Positions 28,553 to 37,687 of a stretch of 64,000 bases of DNA are shown here, in pieces (position 1 is the stretch's first letter; every line of letters begins with the position of its first letter). The position numbers and the translations under genes were made by a program. Below the pieces are notes generated by a model. That model ran no database searches and was not told the origin of the DNA. It was given only the letters and a program-made list of their open reading frames with translations. This DNA comes from Homoserinibacter gongjuensis (GTDB taxonomy: Bacteria; Actinomycetota; Actinomycetes; Actinomycetales; Microbacteriaceae): assembly GCF_030161875.1 (NCBI RefSeq), contig NZ_BSVA01000001.1, positions 868,001 to 932,000 of the forward strand, in the 5' to 3' direction.

Positions 28553-28568
28553 GTCAAGGGGTCGAGAA
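28553..28568 (+). promoter_or_regulatory. Shared upstream element GTCAAGGGGTCGAGAA (copy 1)
   Basis: A 16-bp sequence identical to 34967-34982, each 26-28 nt before the start codon of an operon encoding membrane-associated proteins. Its constant distance suggests a promoter element or activator site rather than chance. Confidence 0.45.
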
Positions 28569-28596
28569 GTGCTCGCGACAGGGCCAGGGTCGAGGC

Positions 28597-29004
28597 ATGA
28601 GGCTGCTCGGGCTCGTGGTCGCCGCCGTGCTGGCGTGCGCGCTGTGCGGATGCTCCACGCAGGCCGAACAGCTCACGGATGCCTCCGCATCCGGCGTCGC
28701 GGCTGTGCGCTCCAGCGCCCTCGCTCTCGAACTCGCCGCCGACGGCCGGGAGTGGCGACCGGCCTCCGACACCGCGCTCGCCGACGCGCTCACCGAACTG
28801 AGCGATGCCCACCGCACGCTCATCGAGCTCGTGCCGGGTGACGCCGAGCAGGAGCAGGCGCGCGACAGCGTCGCCGACGCGCTGCAACGCGCGCTCGGCG
28901 CTGTCGCCGGGGCACGCGCCGCCCTCGCGCACGGCGACGAGCTCGACGGCTGGATCGCGCAACTCGATGACGCGGCGGATGCGCTCGAGGGGGCCGCCGG
29001 ATGA
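28597..29004 (+). CDS. Small lipoprotein, first gene of NRAMP-like operon
   Basis: Unrecognised 135-residue protein. The signal peptide has a lipobox-like end (LACALCGC, Cys about residue 20), so it is probably lipid-anchored outside the membrane. The mature part is alanine-rich and predicted helical (SVADALQRALGAVAGARAAL). Its stop overlaps the ATG of the NRAMP-like gene (ATGA at 29001), so expression is coupled, suggesting an accessory role for that transporter. Confidence 0.7.
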   Translation: MRLLGLVVAAVLACALCGCSTQAEQLTDASASGVAAVRSSALALELAADGREWRPASDTALADALTELSDAHRTLIELVPGDAEQEQARDSVADALQRALGAVAGARAALAHGDELDGWIAQLDDAADALEGAAG

Positions 29005-30229
29005 AGCGCCTATTCGCGGTCGCCCTGGGTGTGCTCACGGCGATCGGGGGTTCGTCGACATCGGAGACCTCGTCACCAATGCCGTGGTCGGGTCGCGCTT
29101 CGGCATGTCGCTCGCCTGGGTGGTGCTCGTGGGCGTCGTGGGCATCTGCCTGTTCGCCAACATGTCGGGGCGTGTCGCGGCGGTCAGCGGGCGGGCCACC
29201 TTCGAGATCATCCGCGAGCGCCTGGGGCCCCGGGCGGGACTCGCGAACCTCGGGGCGAGCTTCTTCATCAACCTCATGACGATGGCGGCTGAGATCGGCG
29301 GCATCGCACTCGTGCTGCAGCTCGTGACCGGCATCGGCCCGCTGCTCTGGATGCCGCTCGCGGCGTTCGCCGTATGGATCGTGGTGTGGCGGGCCAAGTT
29401 CTCGCAGCTGGAGAACGCCACCGGCCTGCTCGGGCTCAGCCTCATCGTGTTCGCCGTCGCCGTGGTCATGCTCGGGCCCGACTGGGGCGCCCTCACCCAC
29501 CAGGCGCTCGTGCCCACGGTGCCGCAGAGCGAGAATCCGGTGAGCTACTGGTACTACGCGGTCGCGCTGTTCGGCGCGGCGATGACGCCGTACGAGGTGT
29601 TCTTCTTCTCCTCCGGGGCGATCGAGGAGGGCTGGGGGCGGCGCGACCTCGGGCAGGCCCGCGTGAACGTGCTCGTGGGCTTCCCGCTCGGCGGGCTGCT
29701 CTCGCTCGCGATCGCGGCATCCGCGACGATCGTGCTGCTGCCGCAGGCGATCGAGGTGACCTCGCTCTCGCAGGTCGTGCTGCCCGTCGTGCAGGCCGGT
29801 GGCACCGTGGCGTTCTGCTTCCTGGTGGTCGGGATGCTCGCGGCGTTCTTCGGGGCGGCGCTCGAGACGACGCTGTCGAGCGGCTACACCATCGCCCAGT
29901 ACTTCGGATGGTCGTGGGGCAAGTTCCGTCGCCCCGCGAAGGCCGCGCGCTTCCACCTCGTGATGATCCTCGGACTGATCGTCGCCGTCGCGGTGCTGAT
30001 GACGGGCGTCGACCCGGTGGCGGTGACCGAGTACTCGGTGGTGTTCTCGGCGGTCGCGTTGCCGCTCACCTATATTCCGATCCTCATCATCTCCAACGAT
30101 CCGGACTACATGGGCAGCGACGTCAACTCCCCCGCCGTCAACGGCGCGGCGCTCGTCTACCTCGTGATCATCGTCGTCGCGGCGCTTGCGGCGATCCCGC
30201 TCATGATCCTCTCGGGAGCTGGTGCCTGA
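29001..30229 (+). CDS. Divergent NRAMP-family metal transporter, apparent frameshift near N-terminus
   Basis: SLC11/NRAMP-type membrane protein of about 410 residues with 11 predicted helices. The normally invariant TM1 motif DPGN reads DIGD (FVDIGDLVTNAVVGSRFG), and the TM6 MPH motif reads TPY (GAAMTPYEVFFFSS). These residues bind the metal in Mn/Fe transporters, so substrate choice probably differs; NRAMP-related Mg2+ transporters also lack the Met. The first 15 codons (MKRLFAVALGVLTAIGG) lie in another frame; one missing G in GGGGG 29046-29050 joins them. Its stop overlaps the ATG of a PRC-barrel gene. Confidence 0.85.
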
Positions 30230-30954
30230 TGAAGTCTCCGACCGTGCGCGCGGGCCGCCTGCTCGATGCCCAGCTGCACCTGCTGGATCGGCAGGTGCTC
30301 GACCGCTCCGGCACGCCCGTGACCGCCGTCGACGACCTCGAGCTCACCGACGTGCCGCTCGGCACCGATCTCGCGAAGGTCGAGCCGCCCGTCATCGAGA
30401 ACCTGCTCGCCGGCGCCGTGCTCGGCACGCGCATCTTCGGCGGCCGCACTCCCGACAACCGCTGGCACCGCATCCCCTGGTCGGTCATCGCGAAGCTCGA
30501 CGTGGCGATCTCGCTCGAGGCGGATGCGGATGACTTCGACGTGCGCTGGTCGGAACGCTGGGTGCGCGACCGCATCGTCGCTCGCATCCCGGGGGTCGCC
30601 ATGATCCTGAGTGACCTGCTGGGCACCGAGGTGCGCGAGGCCGACGGCACCGCGGTGGGCCGCGTGATCGACGCGCGGTTCCGGCTCGAAGGCAACACGA
30701 GTCCCTCGCGGGCGCGGCTCGTGGGGCTCATCGTGAGCCGGGGCGCTGTCGCCTCCTACCTCGGCTACGAGCGCACCGCGGCATCCCGTCCGGTGCTGCT
30801 CGACAAGCTGCTGCGCGCGCTGCACCGCGGCTCGTTCCTCGTGCTGTGGCAGGACATCGAACGCATCGAGGAGCACCAGGTGCTGCTGCGATCGGGCTAC
30901 GAACGCCAGTCGTCGGTGCTCGACCCGGATGCGCAGGCGTCGTCAGACCGCTAG
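30229..30954 (+). CDS. PRC-barrel-type protein coupled to the NRAMP-like transporter
   Basis: Cytosolic protein of 241 residues with two PRC-barrel-like units. The first surrounds LLDRQVLDRSGTPVTAVDDL and the second LLGTEVREADGTAVGRVIDA, separated by a helical linker. Such barrels occur as regulatory modules in MgtE-type Mg2+ transport proteins. Its ATG shares one base with the transporter stop (TGATG), so stoichiometric expression is likely. I infer a gating or sensing subunit; no direct evidence. The last 12 bp overlap the convergent surface-protein gene. Confidence 0.78.
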   Translation: MKSPTVRAGRLLDAQLHLLDRQVLDRSGTPVTAVDDLELTDVPLGTDLAKVEPPVIENLLAGAVLGTRIFGGRTPDNRWHRIPWSVIAKLDVAISLEADADDFDVRWSERWVRDRIVARIPGVAMILSDLLGTEVREADGTAVGRVIDARFRLEGNTSPSRARLVGLIVSRGAVASYLGYERTAASRPVLLDKLLRALHRGSFLVLWQDIERIEEHQVLLRSGYERQSSVLDPDAQASSDR

Positions 30955-32262
30955 GCGCGCGACCTGCCGTCGGCCGAGGATGAGCGCGCCGACGCCCGCG
31001 AGCAGCGCCGCGAGCGACACGAGGCCCACGACGATCGTTCCGGTCGGTGCCCCCGTTGCGGCGAGTTCGGCGCCACCGCCGGCAGCGAGCACCGTCACCT
31101 GCACGACACCGAGCGCACCGCTGGTCTGCCCGCGGAAGAGCACGTGGTGGGTGCCGCCCGCGAGGTGCGAGAGGTCGACGCCGCGCAACTGGACGGTGCC
31201 GCCCACGACCGCGAAGGTGCCGAGGAAGCTCGCGGTCGAGTAGGAGTAGACGTCGACGAAGGCGTCGGATGGCTCACTCCACGGAAAGTCTCCCGCGAAC
31301 GGAAGCGTGGGGTCGACGCGCGAGATGTCGGCGTTGGCGAGCCCGACAGGCACGAACTGCGCCGTGTCGGCCGCAACATCGATGCCCTCGGCGTCGATCA
31401 GGTCGGCCAGAGCCGTGCTGTCGGCTGCCGGAGGTGCCGCCGGCGCCGCGGGCTCGGCGGCGAAGCGGTAGGAGACGCCACCGACCGTGATATCACTCAC
31501 ACGCGCGGTGGTCGGCCCAGCCGTGCCGGAACCCGCCCCGACGACGATTGCGGTCACCTCGTACTCGGCGATCTGAGCGAAGTAGTCGGAGAAGGTGCCG
31601 CTGCCCGAGAACGCCCCGACCTTCGGCCAGGTGCCGATGCGCTTCTGCGACCGCCACCCACCGGTGCCCGTCGAGCTGTCCACGGCGGTGTCGGCCGTCA
31701 GATCGACGGTCGCCCAGCCGGCGCTTGCCGCAAGCGGCTCCCATTTGAGAACCGTGTAGCACCAGGTCTCCGGCACGTCGGTGAAACCCCAGACGTTCGC
31801 CGAGTCGCAGTAGTCATTGCCCGGCGCCGCGGGGTCGGTCGGGTTGGGACCGTAGCTCGAGTCGGCGGGGCGGAAGACGAGTTCGAACTGGAAGTTCACG
31901 TTGGGGCCCGCATAGGTGTAGCTCGCGCCGGCCCGCAGCGCGTCGATGTCGGTGGGACGCTCGCCCGCGGCGAAGCTGCGGTACACGTACGCCCGCGAGG
32001 TCGTGTCGGCGAGATTCAGAGCGAGCGCCGTGTCGCCATCGGGACCGAGCGCGTCGACACCGACCGAGGCGTTGGACACATCACTCCACCACCCGGCAGA
32101 CGCGGCAGGGCGAGAACTCGCGAGGTCGGACGCATGCACGTCGACGACGCCGCCCGGCGCCGCCACCGCGGACGAACCCGGCAGTGCAAGCAGTGCAGTG
32201 ACGCCGACGGCGACCATCGTCACCGCCGCGCGACGGAAGGATGCGGAAAGGGACGGCGTCAT
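30943..32262 (-). CDS. Secreted surface protein with LAATG sortase-like anchor
   Basis: Exported protein of 439 residues. The signal peptide ends near SSAVAAPGG. The long beta-rich ectodomain is not recognised. The C-terminus has ELAATGAPTG, a hydrophobic helix (VGLVSLAALLAGVGALIL) and the basic tail GRRQVARLAV. This is the LPXTG-like layout, with LAXTG being the form preferred by class E sortases of actinobacteria. It is therefore probably covalently attached to the cell wall. No sortase gene is in the window. Confidence 0.8.
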   Translation of the reverse strand: MTPSLSASFRRAAVTMVAVGVTALLALPGSSAVAAPGGVVDVHASDLASSRPAASAGWWSDVSNASVGVDALGPDGDTALALNLADTTSRAYVYRSFAAGERPTDIDALRAGASYTYAGPNVNFQFELVFRPADSSYGPNPTDPAAPGNDYCDSANVWGFTDVPETWCYTVLKWEPLAASAGWATVDLTADTAVDSSTGTGGWRSQKRIGTWPKVGAFSGSGTFSDYFAQIAEYEVTAIVVGAGSGTAGPTTARVSDITVGGVSYRFAAEPAAPAAPPAADSTALADLIDAEGIDVAADTAQFVPVGLANADISRVDPTLPFAGDFPWSEPSDAFVDVYSYSTASFLGTFAVVGGTVQLRGVDLSHLAGGTHHVLFRGQTSGALGVVQVTVLAAGGGAELAATGAPTGTIVVGLVSLAALLAGVGALILGRRQVARLAV

Positions 32263-32438
32263 GGCTCGGGTGCCTCGTCTGGGTTCTCGGGGTCAAGTCG
32301 GTCGGCCGCCCGCAAAGCAGATGGGGGGCCACGTCGGGGCGGCCAACCGGGCCGAGCCTAGGGTTCGCGCAGGCTCGGCGTCACCGGGCCGGAGCTCGAT
32401 TCACCCACCGTCTCAACCCTGCGGCCCCCGTGCGCGGG

Positions 32439-34849
32439 TCACCTCTCGAGATAACGGAAGGCCTCGAAGAGGCCCGCACGCATCGCGCGGTCCACGGCAT
32501 CCGAACGGGATGCCGCCGCGAGCTTGCGGTAGAGGTTGCGCAGATGCGTCTTGATCGTGTTGAGCGACACGAACTGCTCGGCCGCCAACTGCTGAACCGA
32601 CGCGTCGCTGCGAAGCAGCGTGAGCAGTTCCGCCTCCCGCTGCGTGAGCGGCTCGCGGAGCACGTCATCCGCTTCGGCTCCCTGCGGGCCGGGCACACCG
32701 ACCCGCTCCGCGTGCTCGCGCAGCTCGGGGAAACGCGCCCAGTTGATGACGCCGCCCCACCACCGCGCGGGCACGTCGACCACGAGCGTGTCGAACGCCA
32801 TGCGCGCGACGCTCGGCATGCCCGATCTGGCCAGCGCGACGATCCGCACGATCCGTACGCGCCAACTCGTGCGCCGTGAGTGGTCGGCGACCTTCTCGCA
32901 GGCCTCCAGCTCGCGCAGCGCGTCCTGGGGAACCCCATGGCGAGCAGGGCGCGAGCCCGCAACGCGACGAAGCAGAAAATGTGGCGCGGGTCCGGCTCCA
33001 ACCCCTCCAGCAGGCGCAGGGCGAGCCCCGGGCGACCCATCTCGATGAGCTGCCGGGCCCGCAGGTCGAGGGCGACGGCACGCGGCAGGGGTGCCAGATC
33101 TCGACGGTCGCGGGCTGGCTCCGCAAGCGAATCGGGGGCGCGGTCCCGGAACGCGAGGTCCTTGACCGCGAAGTCTCCGAGCAGGTCCCAGGCGCGCGAC
33201 GATCGCTCCCCGTGGCGCAGCTCCTTCGCAACCGCCACCATCTGCGGCAGGTCGCGGGCATTCATCGCGTCGACGTAGCGTGCCAGCAACACGGTGCGAG
33301 CGGGCCGCGCACCTTCCGCTTCGCGCACGCGCGTGAACGGTTCGCACAGCTCGGCCATCGCCAGATCGCCCCGCAGCGTGGCGTTGTAGAGCGCGAGTCC
33401 CGCGGCCGCCTCGAGCGAGATCCGCCACCTGTCGCCCTCGGGCGCCGCGAGCACAGCGCGCGCGTGCCGATCCGCGGCCTCGAGGTCGAGCAACTCCGTG
33501 AGGGCGGCGAGCAGCGTCACGAGTACCGCGTTCCGAATGCGCGCCGCACGCTGGCGCTCCGCCCATGGCGCATGCTCCAGCTGTGCGAGCGCGGCCTCGG
33601 CGGCGCGAACGGCCTCGGCGGGGCGGGCATCGGCGATCAGCAGGATCGCACGGGAGGCGAGGATCGCCCCGCGCGCTCCCTCCGTCTGCACGGCGAGCTC
33701 GTCATCCGACAGGCGGAGCAGGTTCTCGGCGTCGGGCAGCTCGCGCGGGTCGCCGCCACGGCCGACTTCGACAAGCAGGCAGGCCGCGACGAATGCCGGA
33801 TCCTCGGCGGCTCGAGTCATCACGAGCCAGCGCGTGTCGACCACGAACTCCACCGCGCGCGGATCGGGGTGCGCCAGCACCGCCTCGATGTACGCGTGAG
33901 CGGCATCCGTATCGCCCGCGAGTGCCGCCCAATACCGGCCCGGCAGCGAACCGGGTGCGGCGCGTGACGCCAGCTCGCGCGCGATCTCCGCGACCGGCAT
34001 GCCGGCACCCCGGGCAGGCGCGAGCGTGCGCAGGACCGCGATCGCCGCGCGTGGTGCGGCGACCGACAGCACGACGGCGTCGTGGATGTGCGAGGCGGTG
34101 CGTTCGACGAGCCCCTCGGCGAACAGTTCGGCGAGGGCGTCCTCGCTGCTGCCCGCCACCTCGAGAAGATCCGGCACCAGTTCGACCGGCACCTCGCCCA
34201 GCACGTCGAGCGCGAGCAGCAGACGGTCGGCACCGTGCCGACCGAGCCGCTCGTGCAGCCAGCGTGCGTACATCCGCTCCGCCGAGACGCCTGGGTACTC
34301 GGTGCGCAGTTGCGCGCACGCGACGATGCGTCCCGGCGACCCCTCGCACAACTGGACGAGCTGAGCGAGCTGCTCCTCGTTCAGCGCCAGGCCACGGCGA
34401 GCGAGCGCCTCGGATGCGAGGTCGGCATCCCAGGCCAGGTCGTCGTCGGTCACCACCTCGACACTCTGCTGGGCGGGGCGGCGCTCCAGACGGCCCGCGG
34501 TACACACCACGACGGTGACGTCACGGCGCCGCCTGGTCAGTCCGGCCAGGTCGAGCAGCTCGATGCGATCTACGAACCGCCGCGCATCCTCGATCACGAG
34601 AACGGTGCGACCACCGGAATCGGTGACGTCGGGCAGGTGCGTGAGCACACTCAGACCGCGCCGCAGCACCTCATCGGGCCCGTCCGGGGGCATGCGGGAG
34701 TCATCCCAGGCGACCTGCCAATCGGGATGCCGCGCCACCCAGGCGCGGATGGTGGTGCGTGATCCGAAGCCCGGGCGAGCATCGAAGACGATCAGCTGAC
34801 CGGCCGCCGCGGCCGCATCGAGGCGCTCGACGAGGCGCGGGCGCTCCAC
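32439..34849 (-). CDS. Large LuxR-family (LAL/MalT-like) regulator with degenerate P-loop, apparent frameshift
   Basis: About 800-residue regulator. The N-terminal STAND-type NTPase region has DARPGFGSRTTIRAWV where a Walker A lysine is expected, and TVLVIEDARRFVD at Walker B. A helical TPR-like middle is followed by a C-terminal LuxR HTH (LTQREAELLTLLRSDASVQQ ... VSLNTIKTHLRNLYRKL). The last 160 residues lie in another frame; the break is at GGGGAACCCC 32927-32936, fitting one missing base. The GTG at 34849, preceded by GGGGGA, is preferred to a TTG at 34876. Targets unknown; the adjacent surface-protein gene is one candidate. Confidence 0.84.
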
Positions 34850-34966
34850 CCAACGCGTGTCCCCCGGTGACCCCAACTCGTCTCCCGAACTTGTCCCCCG
34901 AGAAACGTTATACGCAACGCCGCGCGAGCAGAACCTCCGTGCAGCTAGCCCCGTCGGACGGGCGTC

Positions 34967-34982
34967 GTCAAGGGGTCGAGAA
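34967..34982 (+). promoter_or_regulatory. Shared upstream element GTCAAGGGGTCGAGAA (copy 2)
   Basis: Identical to 28553-28568; here 26 nt before the ATG of the DUF6766 gene. See the finding on this element. Confidence 0.45.
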
Positions 34983-35008
34983 CCGCCGCCGAGGCGGCGA
35001 GAGTCAAC

Positions 35009-35710
35009 ATGCGGAGGTCGGCGGACTACCTCGCGCAGGGAGGTGGGGTCGTGGCCTGGCTACGGAATCACGGGCTCGTCATCGTCAACCTGGTGCTGTT
35101 CGTCGGGTTCCTGACGGGGATGACGTTCGCGGGCTGGCAGGTCTCCAACGACGACGCGCTCGACCACGGCGATCCCACCCAGACCGTCGGGGCCTACCTG
35201 GCGTCCGGCGACTACTGGGAGGCCGTCTCCGAGAACTGGGAGAGCGAGTTCCTGCAGATGGCCTCGTATATCGCCTTCACGATCTTCCTCTTCCAGACGG
35301 GCTCCTCGGAGTCGAAGCCGATCGGCACACCCGCGCCGCAGGACGAGGATCCGCGCCGCCACCGCACCGACCCGAAGGCGCCCTGGCCCGTGCGGCGCGG
35401 CGGCTGGGTGCTCGTGCTCTACGAGAACTCGATGCTCATCCTCTTCGCCGTGCTCTTCGTGGCCGCGTTCGTGACCCACCTCATCTCGGGTGCCGCGGCC
35501 TACAGCGAGGAACAGCTTCGCCACGGCCTGCCGGGCGTGACACCGCTCGAGTATCTCGGAACCTCGCAGTTCTGGTTCGAATCGTTCCAGAACTGGCAGA
35601 GCGAGTTCATGGTCGTGGCCCTGCTCGCCGGCGCGGCGGTGTATCTGCGTCAGCGCGGCTCGAGCGAGTCGAAGCCCGTGCACGTGCCCCATGCCGAGAC
35701 CGGGGCCTGA
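35009..35710 (+). CDS. DUF6766-family membrane protein
   Basis: Membrane protein of 233 residues matching the DUF6766 type. There are four predicted helices in two halves, each ending in the same signature: YWEAVSENWESEFLQM ... TGSSESKPIG and FWFESFQNWQSEFMVV ... RGSSESKPVH. The internal duplication is clear from the sequence. Function unknown; such genes often accompany stress-response genes. A small acidic protein gene follows after 17 bp, probably in the same operon. Confidence 0.82.
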   Translation: MRRSADYLAQGGGVVAWLRNHGLVIVNLVLFVGFLTGMTFAGWQVSNDDALDHGDPTQTVGAYLASGDYWEAVSENWESEFLQMASYIAFTIFLFQTGSSESKPIGTPAPQDEDPRRHRTDPKAPWPVRRGGWVLVLYENSMLILFAVLFVAAFVTHLISGAAAYSEEQLRHGLPGVTPLEYLGTSQFWFESFQNWQSEFMVVALLAGAAVYLRQRGSSESKPVHVPHAETGA

Positions 35711-35727
35711 TCAAGAAGGAGAGCATC

Positions 35728-35973
35728 ATGACCGAGGAACGCAGTCACGACGCGGATGACGCGGAGGTCATCTCCGACGGCGAGTGGGCCGGCCAGAGTG
35801 GCTCCGCCGGGCCCGATGACGACGACCCGCAGGGCATGCGCGGTCAGCTCGATGACTCGATGGACGGGCTTGAGGAGGGCGACGACGCCGGAGAGGCATC
35901 GCGCGGTATCCCGCAGAATGCGCCGACGCGCGACGACGCGTCCACGGACGATTCCGGTGACGCGTCGTCGTAG
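35728..35973 (+). CDS. Small acidic disordered protein (81 aa)
   Basis: Unrecognised; Asp/Glu/Ser/Gly-rich, predicted disordered, no signal peptide. AAGAAGGAGAG lies just upstream of the ATG at 35728. It follows the DUF6766 gene closely. Its composition resembles the products at 12423 and 38394. Confidence 0.65.
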   Translation: MTEERSHDADDAEVISDGEWAGQSGSAGPDDDDPQGMRGQLDDSMDGLEEGDDAGEASRGIPQNAPTRDDASTDDSGDASS

Positions 35974-35998
35974 TTCCGCGCCGGGCGACTTCGCGCGC

Positions 35999-36118
35999 TC
36001 AGCCGTCGCCGTCGAGCGCGAGCGACAGGTCGATCGGCGTCTCGACGTCGCTCCAGTCCTCGTCGACGAGTCCGGTCACGTCGTCGCCCGAGTCGAGCAC
36101 CACATCCCTCATGGTCAT
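35999..36118 (-). CDS. Small acidic hypothetical protein (39 aa)
   Basis: MTMRDVVLDSGDDVTGLVDE begins a 39-residue acidic frame. GAGGGG precedes it, placing ATG 36118 or, with better spacing, ATG 36112. The element GTCAAGCCCCTCG (36169-36157) lies upstream, like that of the 38883 gene. Function unknown. Confidence 0.45.
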   Translation of the reverse strand: MTMRDVVLDSGDDVTGLVDEDWSDVETPIDLSLALDGDG

Positions 36119-36182
36119 CACCCCTCGGGAAGCATGCCCAGCATCGGCATGTCCGACGAGGGGCTTGACACGCGCGGTCGAA

Positions 36183-36362
36183 CTACTCCTCGGCGACCGG
36201 GCGACGCTGCTCGAGGTCGAATCTCTCCCCCGCGGCGAGCACGTCGAGCCGCACCCCATGGATCGAGAGCAGCTCGTCGGGCCGCGCCTCGGCGATGTTC
36301 GAGCTCGTCGCCGGCTCGACATCGAGCACGTAGACGGCTCCGGAGCCGACGACGGTGAACCC
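36183..36362 (-). pseudogene. Possible remnant of a cyanophycinase-like (S51 peptidase) C-terminus
   Basis: A frame on the minus strand reads GFTVVGSGAVYVLDVEPATS, then NIAEARPDELLSIHGVRLDV and LAAGERFDLEQRRPVAEE, ending at a TAG (36185-36183). This resembles the C-terminal strand region of cyanophycinase-type S51 peptidases. No start, Shine-Dalgarno or catalytic serine region is present; sequence to 36600 is not coherent in any frame. I therefore call it a decayed fragment, with low confidence. Confidence 0.35.
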
Positions 36363-36610
36363 ACTCGAGCCGGACGGCGCGCCGCAGCGCCTCTGCCGGA
36401 CCCTTCGGCAAGGTCGCGAGCCCGAAGCCGGCGGTCATCGCGGTGCTCCAGATGCCGCAGAGCGCGTGGTGAGAAACGTCTCGAGCTCCGTCAGAAATTG
36501 CCCCCGATGACGAGGCTCGACGATCAGGATTCAAGAAGCGCCACCCCTGTCGAGCCCGTAGCGTGAGGGGCACATCGCCCCCGAGGCGCGGCGAGTGAGG
36601 AGAAGAGCAA
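36363..36610. other. Non-coding stretch, nothing recognisable
   Basis: About 250 bp between the possible peptidase remnant and the DUF1801 gene. No frame looks coding and no clear hairpin is seen. The final bases (GAGTGAGGAGAAGAGCAA) include the Shine-Dalgarno of the next gene. Confidence 0.5.
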
Positions 36611-37060
36611 ATGGCGAAGGCCGAAGCCACCGAGGGTCTCAGCAAGGCAGAGCGCGACGCGGTCAAGCAGCGTGCGAAGGAGCTGCGCGAGCAGCAGAAG
36701 GCGGGCAAGAACCGGGAGGCCGGCGAAGCTGCGGTAAAGGACGCGATCGCCGCGCTCGAACCCGACGATCGCAGCCTGGCCGAGGGGTTCTACGCCGCCG
36801 TGAGCGAGGTGGCGCCGCAGCTCGTGCCGAAGACCTATTACGGGATGCCCGGCTTCGCCAACGCGGCGGGCAAGATCGTCGTCTTCATGCAGCCGGCCAA
36901 GAAGTTCAACACGCGCTACGCGACGATCGGCTTCGAAGACACCGCCCAGCTCGACGACGGCGATCTCTGGCCGGTCGGCTTCGGGGTGCGCGCGTGGACG
37001 CCCGCTGTCGACCAGGCGGTCCGCGAGCGCGTGCGCCGCGCGATCGGGGATGCCGGATGA
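36611..37060 (+). CDS. DUF1801-type protein
   Basis: Cytosolic protein of 149 residues. A charged helix (SKAERDAVKQRAKELREQQK) precedes a YdhG/DUF1801-like domain (LVPKTYYGMPGFANAAGKIV ... TRYATIGFEDTAQLDDGDLW). The ATG at 36611 follows GAGGAGAAGAG. Related proteins are described as frataxin-like or YdhG/YjbR-like, but the biochemical role is unsettled. It is convergent with the TetR gene. Confidence 0.75.
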   Translation: MAKAEATEGLSKAERDAVKQRAKELREQQKAGKNREAGEAAVKDAIAALEPDDRSLAEGFYAAVSEVAPQLVPKTYYGMPGFANAAGKIVVFMQPAKKFNTRYATIGFEDTAQLDDGDLWPVGFGVRAWTPAVDQAVRERVRRAIGDAG

Positions 37061-37075
37061 GGTGCCCACCCCGCG

Positions 37076-37653
37076 TCAGCTCGTCGCGGTGATCCCACCG
37101 CTCAGCATCCGCATGATCTGCCGCGAGACCTCGGCCGGGTCGACACCCTGGTCGACGAGCTCCATGCCCGTGCCGAGCAGGCCGTGCACGAGCGCCGTGG
37201 TGGTGCGGGTGTTGAGCCCCTGCTCGTCGAGCACGGTCGCAAGGGGCGCAGCATCGCGTCGTGCAAGGTCATGAGGTCGTCGCGATGGCTCGGACTGAGC
37301 GGGGCGTCACGCAGGGCGCCCGCAATCGCGTGGCGGCCTTCGGCGGTCATCGCCATGGTGTGCTCGACGTAGGCGCGCAGCCGCGCCGCACCGGGTTCGG
37401 TGGCCCCGAGCGCGACCTCGAGTTCGGCATCCCATCGTTCGATCGCGTCGATGGCGATCGCGACGAGCAGATCGTCCTTGCTCGCGAAGTAGTCGTAGAA
37501 GCTCGACCGGGCCAGCCCCGCACGCTCGCACACGCTGCGCGGCGTCACCCCGGCGACGCTCGCCTCGAGCAGCACCGCCTCGCCGGCGCGCAGCAGCGCG
37601 GCCCGCTGCGCCGCGCGGTGCTCGGCGACGGTCGGTGCGGAGATGCGCGGCAT
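37076..37653 (-). CDS. TetR-family transcriptional regulator, apparent C-terminal frameshift
   Basis: TetR repressor with HTH TPRSVCERAGLARSSFYDYF and a TetR_C-type effector region. The C-terminal 55 residues (ATVLDEQGLNTRTTTALVHG ... SGGITATS) lie in another frame; one missing base in GGGG 37243-37246 restores them and places the stop at 37078-37076. It follows a small membrane-protein gene by 34 bp, and a palindrome upstream of that gene suggests that the regulator represses its own operon. Confidence 0.88.
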
Positions 37654-37687
37654 TCCGTCACTCTCCTCCCGCGCCCGAAGGCGCGGA

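Noticed and set aside
27874-29004. TetR-lipoprotein fusion (376 codons)
   Set aside because: The lipoprotein has its own start and signal peptide, and the TetR C-terminus is found in another frame ending at 28517.
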